Source: Bacillus cereus
GTDB taxonomy: Bacteria > Bacillota > Bacilli > Bacillales > Bacillaceae_G
Direction of reading: 5' to 3'
DNA length: 64,000 nt
NCBI RefSeq assembly: GCF_025917685.1
Contig: NZ_CP089518.1
Span: 2,667,001-2,731,000 of the forward strand
The notes under the pieces are model-generated. The model was not told the DNA's origin. It searched no databases and saw only the letters and a program-made list of their open reading frames with translations. Positions 1 to 7,768 of the stretch are shown here, one piece after another; the stretch's first letter is position 1; every line of letters starts with the position of its first letter. A program made the translations under genes and the position numbers.

Positions 1-419
1 TAACAGAACTTACAGATTTAGAAACTGCCTTTCACATTCGAAAAGAAGTTTTTGTAAAAGAACAAGGTGTCCCACTTGAAGATGAATTCGATAAATTTGA
101 TGAAATCGGTGAGAAATGTAAACATATTTTAGTTTATTATAACGAGCTTCCTGTAGGAACTGGTCGTATACGATTCGTTGACGGAATGGGTAAACTAGAA
201 CGAATTTGTATTTTAAAAGACTATCGCAAATACGGATTAGGCAAAGTAATAATCAAAGCACTAGAAGATATTGCTCGTAACAAAGAAGCAAACAAAGTTA
301 AACTACACGGTCAAACACAAGCTGAAGGGTTTTATGAAAAATTAGGCTATCAAACTTCTTCTGATGTATTTATGGAAGATGGAATTGCGCACATTCTTAT
401 GACGAAAGTGTTATCATAA
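1..419 (+). CDS. GNAT family N-acetyltransferase (5' end outside window)
   Basis: The reading frame is open from base 3 and runs into the window edge, so the true start lies upstream. The visible part begins TELTDLETAFHIRKEVFVKEQ, the N-terminal signature of the ElaA/YitI-like GNAT branch. It continues through an acetyl-CoA loop (around LERICILKDYRKYGLGKVII) and ends with the usual GFYEKLGY strand. It should transfer acetyl from acetyl-CoA to a small amine; the substrate cannot be read from the sequence. A hairpin follows the stop codon. Confidence 0.85.
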   Translation, partial: TELTDLETAFHIRKEVFVKEQGVPLEDEFDKFDEIGEKCKHILVYYNELPVGTGRIRFVDGMGKLERICILKDYRKYGLGKVIIKALEDIARNKEANKVKLHGQTQAEGFYEKLGYQTSSDVFMEDGIAHILMTKVLS

Positions 420-420
420 T

Positions 421-471
421 AGAAAGGTTACTATATGATTCTACATTATGTATTCGTATAGTAACCTTTCT
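421..471 (+). terminator. Inverted repeat after the partial GNAT gene
   Basis: A perfect 15-bp stem (AGAAAGGTTACTATA and its complement at 457-471) encloses a 21-base loop just after the GNAT stop. There is no clean T-run, so termination is probable rather than certain. Confidence 0.45.
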
Positions 472-520
472 GTAGCTTATTCGTTTAAAAGTCTCTTTGT
501 TGAATATTCTAGATTAATAC

Positions 521-552
521 AAAAAGACGACGCTGAATACGTCGTCTTTTTT
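521..552. terminator. Bidirectional rho-independent terminator
   Basis: AAAAAGACGACG pairs with CGTCGTCTTTTT across a 7-base loop, with T-runs on both strands. No intact gene lies between it and the terminator at 646-671. On the minus strand a Shine-Dalgarno-like GAGGAG near 620-630 is followed only by very short frames, so a vanished small gene is possible. Confidence 0.7.
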
Positions 553-645
553 ATAAGCAGAAAAGTTAATTCTCAAGCTTCCTTTTTTTGCATCAAAGCC
601 CATCATCTTTCATTTCATCAACTCCTCGCTTCATATAACATAAAA

Positions 646-671
646 GTGTCTATATCATTTAATATAGACAC
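646..671 (-). terminator. Terminator of the glycosyltransferase gene
   Basis: GTGTCTATAT pairs with ATATAGACAC 18 bases beyond the minus-strand stop at 690. On the minus strand it is followed by a TTTT tract. Confidence 0.65.
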
Positions 672-689
672 CCTTTCACATGTATAGTT

Positions 690-1886
690 TTAATAACGGC
701 CTGTAAATTTAAAAATTTCATCAACTGCTTGCTTATACCCACCTGATTTTCGGAGAGACTCCTTCAAATTCAAAGCAGCTTCTTTACATGGCGGATTATT
801 TAATACTATTTCTACACTTTCACTTAGTTGATTCGCAGTTAATCCTTGCATTTGTAATTTAACTCCTGCCCCGAGACTCTCCACTTGCTTTGCGATTACT
901 GGCTGATCTGCACTTTGCGGAATTACAACGAGTGGAACCCCGTTATATATCCCTTCATGCGTACTGTTCATACCGCCGTGTGTAATAAATAGTTTCGTAT
1001 ATTTGAGAAGTTCAGTTTGTGGTACATAGTTTTTCACAATGAAGTTTTTAGGAATATTACCTAAATTACTTATTTCCGTTTTGTTGCCAATAGACATAAC
1101 AATTGTATGCTTACTATTCTCGAACGCCTTCATACAAAGTTTATAAAAATCAAGCGCTTCATTAAAAACAGTACCTAATGAAATGTAAATCAGGCTTTTT
1201 TCTTCAATTGAAGTGTAATCAAAACCTTCATTTTTCACTTGTGTAGAGATAGATGGACCTACAAATTTGAATGTTTCATTAAATGTATCCCCAAAAGGTT
1301 GGAACTCCTTAATTGTATACACAATAGTAAGTGAAGCTGGATTACAGAAAACTTCATACGGTGAGTTTATATCAACTCCATATTTTTCTGTAATTCCATT
1401 AGTCAAGTTTTCAAAATCATTATGTATTCTATCCTGAACTTCCAGTGGGATACTTTTAGAAAGATGGTCTAACATTTGTTTAAATGATTTTTCATCTTGT
1501 GCAAAAGATGTGCATGAATTTATGGCTGGAAGATTAAGAATTTGAGCAATTAAGCGACCACAGCCAAACATCGAATCATGAATAATATAATCAAAATGTT
1601 CGCCTTCAATTTGTTCTAAAACACTAGGTATTACAACATCCGTTGTATGTAGAAGGCCGTTTATTCTTTCCTGTAAATAATTTCGACCACCGGAAAGAAA
1701 TGCTTGTATAAATTTTTGATCATCAATCGTTCGTACAGTAGCACCTGTCTTCTCAATACGCTCCCTGAAAGCCTCTATTGAAAAATAAACTACCTCTTCA
1801 CCGCGAGAAATCAGTTCTTCTACAACATGTAATGTTGGATTTATATGTCCTTCTGATCCAGCGTTAATGAATAAAACACGTGCCAT
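690..1886 (-). CDS. Macrolide-type UDP-glycosyltransferase (GT1, YjiC/MGT family)
   Basis: This 398-residue protein has the GT-B layout. The N-terminal acceptor domain starts MARVLFINAGSEGHINP, where His14 sits at the usual GT1 catalytic-base position. The C-terminal donor domain carries the family signature around FITHGGMNSTHEGIYNGVPL followed by QSADQPVIAKQ, which binds the UDP-sugar. Relatives in Bacillus glucosylate flavonoids, macrolides and other small hydrophobic aglycones; the natural acceptor is unknown. The start has a good AAGGAGTG site 7 bases upstream. It appears to be a single gene with its own terminator, and a detoxification or self-protection role is an inference from the family. 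Confidence 0.9.
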   Translation of the reverse strand: MARVLFINAGSEGHINPTLHVVEELISRGEEVVYFSIEAFRERIEKTGATVRTIDDQKFIQAFLSGGRNYLQERINGLLHTTDVVIPSVLEQIEGEHFDYIIHDSMFGCGRLIAQILNLPAINSCTSFAQDEKSFKQMLDHLSKSIPLEVQDRIHNDFENLTNGITEKYGVDINSPYEVFCNPASLTIVYTIKEFQPFGDTFNETFKFVGPSISTQVKNEGFDYTSIEEKSLIYISLGTVFNEALDFYKLCMKAFENSKHTIVMSIGNKTEISNLGNIPKNFIVKNYVPQTELLKYTKLFITHGGMNSTHEGIYNGVPLVVIPQSADQPVIAKQVESLGAGVKLQMQGLTANQLSESVEIVLNNPPCKEAALNLKESLRKSGGYKQAVDEIFKFTGRY

Positions 1887-1921
1887 TCAAAACACTCCTT
1901 AAATTTTAAAATTTCTATGTT

Positions 1922-1954
1922 GTAAAGAATATGGATACGTCCCATACTCTTTAC
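1922..1954 (-). terminator. Possible terminator after the SUMF1-domain gene
   Basis: GTAAAGAATATGGA pairs with TCCCATACTCTTTAC, with wobble pairs and a short loop. It lies 25 bases past the SUMF1 stop; the T-run is poor. Confidence 0.4.
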
Positions 1955-1978
1955 GGTGTTATATGTATCATTTTCCTG

Positions 1979-2656
1979 CTAAATTGACCTAGCAAGCCTA
2001 AAACCGAGATCATCTATATGAAATGTAGGATGACTACGACGGCGACAAGTGGCACCGCAACCTCTAGCTGCTTCAGCCCAACTACCACCACGAAAAATGC
2101 GGTATGACCCGTACACTGTTTCATCATACAAATCATAGCACCATTCCCAAACGTTCCCTAACATATCATAAAGTCCCCATGCATTCGGCTCTTTTTTACC
2201 GACGTCATGAATTTGTCCACTTGAATTTTCATTATACCATGCTATTTTCTGAAGTTCCCCATACGTATATCCCGTTATTCCAGCTTTACATGCGTATTGC
2301 CACTCTGCCTCAGATGGTAATCGGTAACCGTTGGACTCTACATTACAACTAACCTTTTGGTCGTCATCACTAATGGAATAATACTCTGTTAATCCCGCTT
2401 TATTAGAAAGTAAATTACAAAAGGCAATTGCATCATTCCATGAAATATTTACAATTGGTTTATTACTATCTTTATCATTATTTGATACACTATTTGTAAT
2501 AGCATAATATATTTCCATCGTTACAACATATTTTGCCAGAAGATATGGCTTAATTTGAACTTGCCATTCTTTTTTTATTCGATCATCTCTTAATGTTACT
2601 TCTCCTGCTGGAATTTTCACCATATAAGAATCAATCGAGCGAATGATTTCATTCAA
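1979..2656 (-). CDS. SUMF1/EgtB-type formylglycine-generating-enzyme-like protein
   Basis: The family is recognisable from an early YMVKIPAGEV segment, the central GYRLPSEAEWQYACKAG motif, the LGNVWEWCYD motif, RGGSW, and the terminal LGFRLARS. Authentic formylglycine-generating enzymes use a cysteine pair near the C-terminus. Here two cysteines occur as CGATC in roughly the same place but one residue closer together, so sulfatase-maturing activity is not assured. An in-frame ATG exists at 2686, but GGAGGGG at 2669-2663 lies 6 bases before a TTG at 2656, so the 225-residue TTG start is more likely. It is the last gene of a minus-strand run with the kinase genes upstream. Confidence 0.8.
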   Translation of the reverse strand: MNEIIRSIDSYMVKIPAGEVTLRDDRIKKEWQVQIKPYLLAKYVVTMEIYYAITNSVSNNDKDSNKPIVNISWNDAIAFCNLLSNKAGLTEYYSISDDDQKVSCNVESNGYRLPSEAEWQYACKAGITGYTYGELQKIAWYNENSSGQIHDVGKKEPNAWGLYDMLGNVWEWCYDLYDETVYGSYRIFRGGSWAEAARGCGATCRRRSHPTFHIDDLGFRLARSI

Positions 2657-2710
2657 TGTTATCCCCTCCATTTTAAAATGGAACAAAATTTACTCTTTGA
2701 GTGCATAAGT

Positions 2711-3223
2711 TTATACTTGCTGCACTTCTTTTAAAAATCGCTGCACTTCTTTTGGAGATTTTAAAATAATAATTTCTTTATCCTGACTTAATTGATTTAG
2801 TCTTTTGAAAATTGCAGGTCTTTTCGACTTAGGATATTCCCATATCCATTTAAAAAATTGTAAGTCAAATCTTTCTTCACATCCAGTGCCCATATCCGGT
2901 CTTGTTTTATTCCGATAGTGCACAATTCTTTTAAAAGCACGATAAATACATATTGTTCTATGTATATCAAGAAAGATAATTGTATCAGCTGCGTTAATTC
3001 TTATGTCCATTGTCCCGCCATAATTCCCATCAATAATCCACTTTTCTTCTTTAATTAAGTCATTTTGAACTGTTCTTTGTTCCTCCCTCGGAACACCTTC
3101 CCAATTCGGTTTCCAAAATAAAGCATCAAGATGATGCACCTTAATATTTAGTTTATTACCTAACTGCCTTGCTAATGTAGATTTTCCTGAACCACCAGAA
3201 CCAATTAATATAATTTTTTTCAT
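2711..3223 (-). CDS. P-loop nucleoside/adenylate-kinase-like protein (topology modulation family)
   Basis: The N-terminus MKKIILIGSGGSGKSTLARQ contains a Walker A loop at residues 8-16. It is followed by HHLDALFWKPNW and the IIDGNYGGTMDIR segment typical of proteins named DNA topology modulation protein (FlaR-related). These are small P-loop kinases whose substrate is mostly unknown. At 170 residues the length fits the family. Its ATG overlaps the stop of the upstream phosphotransferase gene by four bases (ATGA), so the two are translationally coupled. Confidence 0.85.
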   Translation of the reverse strand: MKKIILIGSGGSGKSTLARQLGNKLNIKVHHLDALFWKPNWEGVPREEQRTVQNDLIKEEKWIIDGNYGGTMDIRINAADTIIFLDIHRTICIYRAFKRIVHYRNKTRPDMGTGCEERFDLQFFKWIWEYPKSKRPAIFKRLNQLSQDKEIIILKSPKEVQRFLKEVQQV

Positions 3224-4149
3224 ATGAGTACGATTCTTTCTATAGATTCCTCAATTTCTTCCTTATTAGCAAAAATCCATAAAAACATCTCTTCATTTAA
3301 CTTTAGTAAATCTTTTAACTGAACAAAATAAGTAATAAATATAACTTGAATTGAAAGCATTACATACCAAATTGATTGTAGCTCTTCTCTCGTTAAAATG
3401 TTTTGCTTATAATATCCTTTAAAAATTTCACTTACAATTTGTAACCATTTCCCTCTTAATGTTTCATCACTAAATATCTCACTTAAAATACTTGTACAGC
3501 AATAGCATAAATCGAATACTCTAACGTTTTCTTCTAGAAGCTCAAAGTCGATAAACCCTTGAAAATCACTTTCTTTAAATATTACATTTGATAAGTGCAT
3601 ATCGCGATGAATAATTTGTTTCGGTAATGAGTGAACCGTTTCCTTGAAAGCTGTATGTATTTGACCCATTTTTTGAATTACATTCCGATGAACATGCTTA
3701 TTCTTTACTAAATTCGGTAAAGCCCATTCGTATACCACTTTATATAACTCTCTTTTTATTAACTCGTTAGCACTATTCACTGAATTTAGTTCGTGATGTA
3801 AATTAGCTATTTCCTCTCCAATTTTGCTTCCTAGCACTTTTAGCTTTTCTGTATCTTTTATTTCTAGTACACTTCCGGTAACATATTCGTACAAACAATA
3901 ATTCTTCTCTTTATAAAATACGTACCTTTCATCATTTCTCGTTTTTACTAATTTTTGTACTTTAACTCCTTTTTCATGAAGCTGTTCTAATACATTTAGT
4001 TCAACTAAAAACTGTTTTATCGATCCCTTTTCCTTTAAAATATACGCTTTTTTATTACAATGAATCTTCGTTACGTTAGGTTGTATTTCAGTAGCTGTGA
4101 CATCTTTATCTTGAAACCAAAACTTTGCAATTTCCAGTGCATGCTCCAT
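3220..4149 (-). CDS. Aminoglycoside-phosphotransferase-family kinase
   Basis: The protein has the APH/choline-kinase fold signature: the Brenner-type catalytic loop IIHRDMHLSNVIF with its Asp, followed by FQGFIDFELLEENVRVFDLCY, where IDFE supplies the magnesium ligand. Members phosphorylate small alcohols including antibiotics, homoserine or sugars; the substrate is not deducible. The frame is open to 4203, but the codons above 4149 overlap the preceding membrane-protein gene. The ATG at 4149 (MEHALEIAKFWF) has AAAGGGTGA upstream, giving about 309 residues. It is coupled to the P-loop kinase gene by a four-base overlap. Confidence 0.8.
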   Translation of the reverse strand: MEHALEIAKFWFQDKDVTATEIQPNVTKIHCNKKAYILKEKGSIKQFLVELNVLEQLHEKGVKVQKLVKTRNDERYVFYKEKNYCLYEYVTGSVLEIKDTEKLKVLGSKIGEEIANLHHELNSVNSANELIKRELYKVVYEWALPNLVKNKHVHRNVIQKMGQIHTAFKETVHSLPKQIIHRDMHLSNVIFKESDFQGFIDFELLEENVRVFDLCYCCTSILSEIFSDETLRGKWLQIVSEIFKGYYKQNILTREELQSIWYVMLSIQVIFITYFVQLKDLLKLNEEMFLWIFANKEEIEESIERIVLI

Positions 4150-4175
4150 ATACAAATCACCCTTTTTTAAATCTC

Positions 4176-4562
4176 TTATTTTTTCCGTAACATAAACTCG
4201 CAAAGCATTCCTACTCCAACACCAATTGTGTAAGCCACTAAATCACTCCATAAAAATCCGTAACCTAATACGAGTCCACCTAAAGTCGTTGCGCGAATGC
4301 TATCAATCCATTCCGCATGGTACAATTGGCTAATTTCAATCCCGTAACAAAATATCAAACTAATAGAAGCTAATTTCTTCGTTTCTATTTTAGGAAACAA
4401 AAATCCGAATCCAGTAAAAATCATTAATGCCCATAAAGCATCACCTAAGTACTCATTTAACAAATCTGGTAACACAAAAGCAAACTTTCTTGAACTAAGA
4501 CCTAAAATAATAACAACTATAGTAAACATTGCATATAGTAATCTATTTCGTTTCGTATTCAT
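4176..4562 (-). CDS. DUF2809 family membrane protein
   Basis: This 128-residue protein has four predicted membrane segments and the conserved LSSRKFAFVLPDLLNEYLGDALWAL stretch of DUF2809 proteins, followed by a C-terminal segment with GVLCEF-like residues and a basic tail (LRKK). No biochemical function is established for the family. The start has AGGGGATTTTGAA ATG. It opens a run with the APH-like kinase, the P-loop kinase and the SUMF1 gene, and is separated from the upstream MmcQ gene by a strong terminator. Confidence 0.75.
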   Translation of the reverse strand: MNTKRNRLLYAMFTIVVIILGLSSRKFAFVLPDLLNEYLGDALWALMIFTGFGFLFPKIETKKLASISLIFCYGIEISQLYHAEWIDSIRATTLGGLVLGYGFLWSDLVAYTIGVGVGMLCEFMLRKK

Positions 4563-4590
4563 TTCAAAATCCCCTAATATATAATGTAAA

Positions 4591-4638
4591 ACTATAAATA
4601 GCTAGTAAAATATAATCATTTTACTAGCTATTTATAGT
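4591..4638 (-). terminator. Strong terminator after the MmcQ/YjbR gene
   Basis: A perfect 20-bp inverted repeat (4591-4610 and 4619-4638) with an 8-base loop lies 16 bases past the minus-strand stop at 4655 and is followed by TTTT on that strand. Confidence 0.75.
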
Positions 4639-4654
4639 CAGCTTCACTTTGTAT

Positions 4655-5008
4655 TTAATCCAATAACTCTTGTTGCTTTTTCTTTGAAAACGATTGCAAT
4701 ACTAAATCATATGACCAATCTATCATCTTATTAATTTGTTCTTGTCCTACATCTTTATGTATGTACACTGTATTCCAATGCTTTTTGTTCATATGATATC
4801 CAGGAATTATTGTTTCTGGGTAATCTTCTCTTATTCTTAATGCGAGTTCTGGATCACATTTTAATGTAATTGCAGCTTTTTCACCTTCTTCATGGTTTAC
4901 TATCGCAAATATTTTATTATTGAGCCTCATACATGTTGCACTCCAGCCATCTGGAGAATCTTCTGTCGCTTTTCTTTTCGATAAACAATACTCTCTCGTT
5001 GCATTCAT
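4655..5008 (-). CDS. MmcQ/YjbR family protein (DUF419)
   Basis: The order of conserved elements is that of MmcQ/YjbR proteins: an opening helix MNATREYCLSKRKATED, a strand FAIVNHEEGEKAAITLKCDPE, then IPGYHMNKKHWNTVYIHKD and a final helix with MIDWSYDLV. The fold resembles double-wing DNA-binding proteins, but no member has a firm biological role. It has 117 residues, normal for the family. The start is chosen from AGAGGTG 8 bases upstream. The gene lies 14 bases downstream of an acetyltransferase gene, so the two probably form one transcript. Confidence 0.85.
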   Translation of the reverse strand: MNATREYCLSKRKATEDSPDGWSATCMRLNNKIFAIVNHEEGEKAAITLKCDPELALRIREDYPETIIPGYHMNKKHWNTVYIHKDVGQEQINKMIDWSYDLVLQSFSKKKQQELLD

Positions 5009-5022
5009 TCTTCTGGCACCTC

Positions 5023-5427
5023 TTATTCTTTCACTATTTGATTACGATGCATTACTATTTGCTTCGTCGCTTGAAATTGCTGTTCACCATAAAACTTTAT
5101 TAGTTTCTCTCCGCAAAATAGACTAACAATATCAATATGAGATAACTCTTTCAATAACATTGTAAGCATATTCTCTCCAATACCTTTATTTCTTACACTC
5201 TCATGTACGACAACATCTTCTATGTACGCTCGAAAAACACCATCTGAAACGACTCTAGCAAATCCAATTAATTCATTTTCTTCCCATACTCCAATTGCTA
5301 TGCAATTCTTTAACATCTTTTCAATATCGACTTCTTTTCTTTCTGGCCACCAGCCTACAGAATCGTAAAGTTTCTTTATTTTTTCTACACAGATTGGTTG
5401 TTCATGTTGTAATTTATACGTGTACAT
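5023..5427 (-). CDS. GNAT family N-acetyltransferase
   Basis: The fold is recognised from the central strand pair IGVWEENELIGFARVVSDG, the acetyl-CoA-binding VHESVRNKGIGENMLTMLL (Q/RxxGxG/A type loop), and the terminal KLIKFYGEQQFQATK. I place the start at the ATG at 5427 (MYTYKLQHEQ), because GAGGGGAG lies 6 bases before it; the longer frame would begin inside that ribosome binding site. The substrate is unknown. It is likely cotranscribed with the MmcQ gene downstream. Confidence 0.85.
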   Translation of the reverse strand: MYTYKLQHEQPICVEKIKKLYDSVGWWPERKEVDIEKMLKNCIAIGVWEENELIGFARVVSDGVFRAYIEDVVVHESVRNKGIGENMLTMLLKELSHIDIVSLFCGEKLIKFYGEQQFQATKQIVMHRNQIVKE

Positions 5428-5460
5428 TTTTTCTCCCCTCAACTAGTATACATAATATTA

Positions 5461-5877
5461 TTATACTCTCTTTTCTAAAAAGTGTTGACTATGCCCTTTA
5501 GGATGATCTTCAACAACACCATATTCTCGGTATCCGTGCTTTTTATAAAAATCTGGTGCTTGGAAACTAAATGAATCTAGTAAAATGAGTCTACATCCTT
5601 TTTCCATCGCAATTTCTTCTATTTTATGTAACAATTGACTACCATAACCATCATGACGAACAGATTCATCAACCCATAAAAAATCGATATGAAGATGATA
5701 AAAATACATCGTTCCTGTTACCCCGCCAAAGATTTTTCCATCTTCATCTTTCACTACGAAGCTTACTTGTTCCATCGGTTGCTTTACTTCATCTGTTAAA
5801 ATAGACATGTTATATTGAATTACTTTATTTTTTATGTATTCTCCTTCAGTGCGAGTACCATTCTCTATGCGTTTCAT
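5461..5877 (-). CDS. GNAT family N-acetyltransferase
   Basis: The features are a beta-hairpin SFVVKDEDGKIFGGVTGTMY, the cofactor loop VDESVRHDGYGSQLLHKIEEIA, and the closing LDSFSFQAPDFYKKHGYREYG, where FYKKHGY is the usual strand before the C-terminus. This arrangement is common in YesJ/YkkB-like Bacillus acetyltransferases. The ligand is unknown. The start has AAAGGAAG upstream. It is separated by 32 bases from the membrane protein gene that precedes it on the same strand. Confidence 0.85.
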   Translation of the reverse strand: MKRIENGTRTEGEYIKNKVIQYNMSILTDEVKQPMEQVSFVVKDEDGKIFGGVTGTMYFYHLHIDFLWVDESVRHDGYGSQLLHKIEEIAMEKGCRLILLDSFSFQAPDFYKKHGYREYGVVEDHPKGHSQHFLEKRV

Positions 5878-5909
5878 ATATTTCTTCCTTTCAACTTAGT
5901 AAGCTATAA

Positions 5910-6281
5910 TTAATTTCTATTTCTTCTCTTTAATATACTAATGAATACAAATCCACCATATATAATAAAGCAAGAAAACCCAATTATCCCTGGTACAGAG
6001 ACATAACCAGTTCTCACATAACTTATAACGGCAAAACTAGCGATTAATAATAAAATAGATGGCCAAAATATAAGAGCTGTTTTTCTTCGTCTCTGTTTCG
6101 ATGTACTTTCTTTCACTTCAGAAATACGTGTACCAAAAAGCAATACAATACAAATGAGAATCGCTGCAAAGTAAATAGTATCTAATGACAATGTACGATC
6201 ATATAACGCGATGCCAACTTCCAAAGCAATAATTGTTACAATTAAAATGATAATCGTTGAAGTTTTTAAGTTTCTTTTCAA
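5910..6281 (-). CDS. Small integral membrane protein, function unknown
   Basis: This 123-residue protein has four hydrophobic segments (about residues 8-28, 35-52, 70-88 and 95-115), a basic loop SKQRRRK in the middle and a basic C-terminus KRRNRN. I do not recognise a family. Translation starts at a TTG (6281), immediately after the stop of the beta-lactamase-like gene, with GGGGTGA at 6292-6286 as ribosome binding site. The two genes are therefore coupled and may work together. Confidence 0.65.
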   Translation of the reverse strand: MKRNLKTSTIIILIVTIIALEVGIALYDRTLSLDTIYFAAILICIVLLFGTRISEVKESTSKQRRRKTALIFWPSILLLIASFAVISYVRTGYVSVPGIIGFSCFIIYGGFVFISILKRRNRN

Positions 6282-7052
6282 TCATTCACCCCGCGATACT
6301 TTTTTATATTCTTTGTACAAACACTTCAAAGCTTCTGTAATTGTTTCATCTACCATTTTATTATTAAATCGATTAGGTAAATCTTTACCTCCAATTACAT
6401 AAAGAAACGGAAATTCATGAAACATTCCTATTATACCAATATTTATTGTAGCCGTGGGTAATCCACCGGTCATATGTGCTAGATGATAATAAGGTATACT
6501 TTCATAATCACCTTGTTGTCTTACCATTCCACTTATAATTGGTTCCCATAATTCTGGTGCGGATTTATATCCTTGGAAAATATGTAATAAAAGCGAAAGA
6601 ACTTGTTTTAATTCTCCAATATTTTTCTCATCTTTAGGGTTTTCCTGTATATGAATCTTGGAAAAGTTCGTTGAAACATATTCTCTGATAGTATCCCATC
6701 CTCCGCAGTGCATAACAATTGACTGAGCGATATAGCTGTCGTGACATGCTACCATTACTTCAACAGCTTTACTAAGTGTTAATGTAGCTCTGTCTTGTAA
6801 GTGAGGATATAACTGCGCACTATCTTCATTTGGATTATACTTAATGTGATGAAGTTTATCACTCCAACTAATTAGTTTATCCTTTACCATCTTTGCTACT
6901 GCAAATCCAATTGCAACTTTTGCTGCTGATGCTAATGGAACATATAGCTCATCGTTATGGGTAGCAACTATATTTCCATTCTTTGTTGAATAAACAAGTA
7001 TTCCAACTTGACCAATTTGTATTTCTTTTATTTTTCCAATGACAGCCTGCAT
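6282..7052 (-). CDS. Beta-lactamase-class-A-like serine hydrolase, altered motifs
   Basis: The protein resembles class A beta-lactamase domains: LASAAKVAIGFAVAKMV supplies an SxxK nucleophile motif (Ser42, Lys45), followed by a helical region and a HMTGGLPTATIN strand. Two hallmark motifs are altered. The SDN triad position reads HDS (near residue 104), and KTG is replaced by MTG. There is no signal peptide, so the 256-residue protein is predicted to stay in the cytoplasm. Real beta-lactam hydrolysis is doubtful; a peptidase or esterase activity, or loss of activity, fits better. It is coupled to the downstream membrane-protein gene. Confidence 0.75.
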   Translation of the reverse strand: MQAVIGKIKEIQIGQVGILVYSTKNGNIVATHNDELYVPLASAAKVAIGFAVAKMVKDKLISWSDKLHHIKYNPNEDSAQLYPHLQDRATLTLSKAVEVMVACHDSYIAQSIVMHCGGWDTIREYVSTNFSKIHIQENPKDEKNIGELKQVLSLLLHIFQGYKSAPELWEPIISGMVRQQGDYESIPYYHLAHMTGGLPTATINIGIIGMFHEFPFLYVIGGKDLPNRFNNKMVDETITEALKCLYKEYKKVSRGE

Positions 7053-7150
7053 ATTAATCCCTCTTTTTATATCGTTTTATCATCTTCTCAAAATTCGATA
7101 TAGAATATAAGAATCCTTTTTTGTTAAATGATATTCACGAATACAATAAG

Positions 7151-7187
7151 AAAAAGATAGTATGAAATGTCTTCACACTACCTTTTT
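7151..7187 (-). terminator. Terminator of the YwnH-like acetyltransferase gene
   Basis: A 16-bp stem with two G-T pairs (7151-7166 with 7172-7187) and a 5-base loop ends in a run of T on the minus strand, 30 bases past the stop at 7217. Confidence 0.75.
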
Positions 7188-7216
7188 AAATGAATTATTA
7201 CGCATAACGAATATAT

Positions 7217-7729
7217 CTATTCTTCGATAGGATTTCCAGGCCCGTTAAGCTCCAATTGATAAAAAGCTAAATCTAGCCATCCATTGAACTTATAACCAGC
7301 CTTTTTTATTGTTCCCGAATAAACAAATCCGAAGTTTTTATGCATTGCAATGCTTTTTTCATTTTCCGCATCAATTCCAGCAATTAAGGTCATATACTCT
7401 CTTTCTTTTGCAATTGTGATTAATTCTTCCATTAAAGAAGACCCAATTCCATTTTTTCTATATTCCTTATGAACATACACAGAATGCTCAATTGAATATT
7501 TATAGGCAGGCCAAGCTCTAAACGGACCAAATGTCGCAAATCCTACTACTTTATTATCTAGTTCGTATACAAAAATCGGATAGCCATCAGCCTTTTTTTG
7601 TTCATACCAATCTATTCTATTTTCAAGGGTTACAGGTTTATATGCATATACAGCTGTTGTATTTAGTATCGCATCATTATAAATATCTAAAATATATGTT
7701 ACATCTTTTTCCGTTGCTTCCCTTATCAT
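7217..7729 (-). CDS. GNAT acetyltransferase, phosphinothricin/methionine-sulfoximine type
   Basis: The 170-residue protein matches the Pat/YwnH branch of GNAT enzymes. It opens MIREATEKDVTYILDIYNDAI, continues with AVYAYKPVTLENRIDWYEQK, then VVGFATFGPFRAWPAYKYSIEHSVYVH and the cofactor loop KEYRKNGIGSSLMEELI. It ends with IAMHKNFGF and GYKFNGWLDL. Characterised relatives acetylate methionine sulfoximine, phosphinothricin or related amino acid analogues. The exact substrate here is an inference. GAAAGGAAG precedes the ATG, and the gene stands alone with its own terminator. Confidence 0.85.
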   Translation of the reverse strand: MIREATEKDVTYILDIYNDAILNTTAVYAYKPVTLENRIDWYEQKKADGYPIFVYELDNKVVGFATFGPFRAWPAYKYSIEHSVYVHKEYRKNGIGSSLMEELITIAKEREYMTLIAGIDAENEKSIAMHKNFGFVYSGTIKKAGYKFNGWLDLAFYQLELNGPGNPIEE

Positions 7730-7768
7730 AGTTTTCTTCCTTTCATATACGTTATCTTTTTTTACTAC

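Noticed and set aside
448..687. 79-codon plus-strand frame after the partial acetyltransferase
   Set aside because: It runs through two hairpins and has no ribosome binding site; composition is not protein-like.
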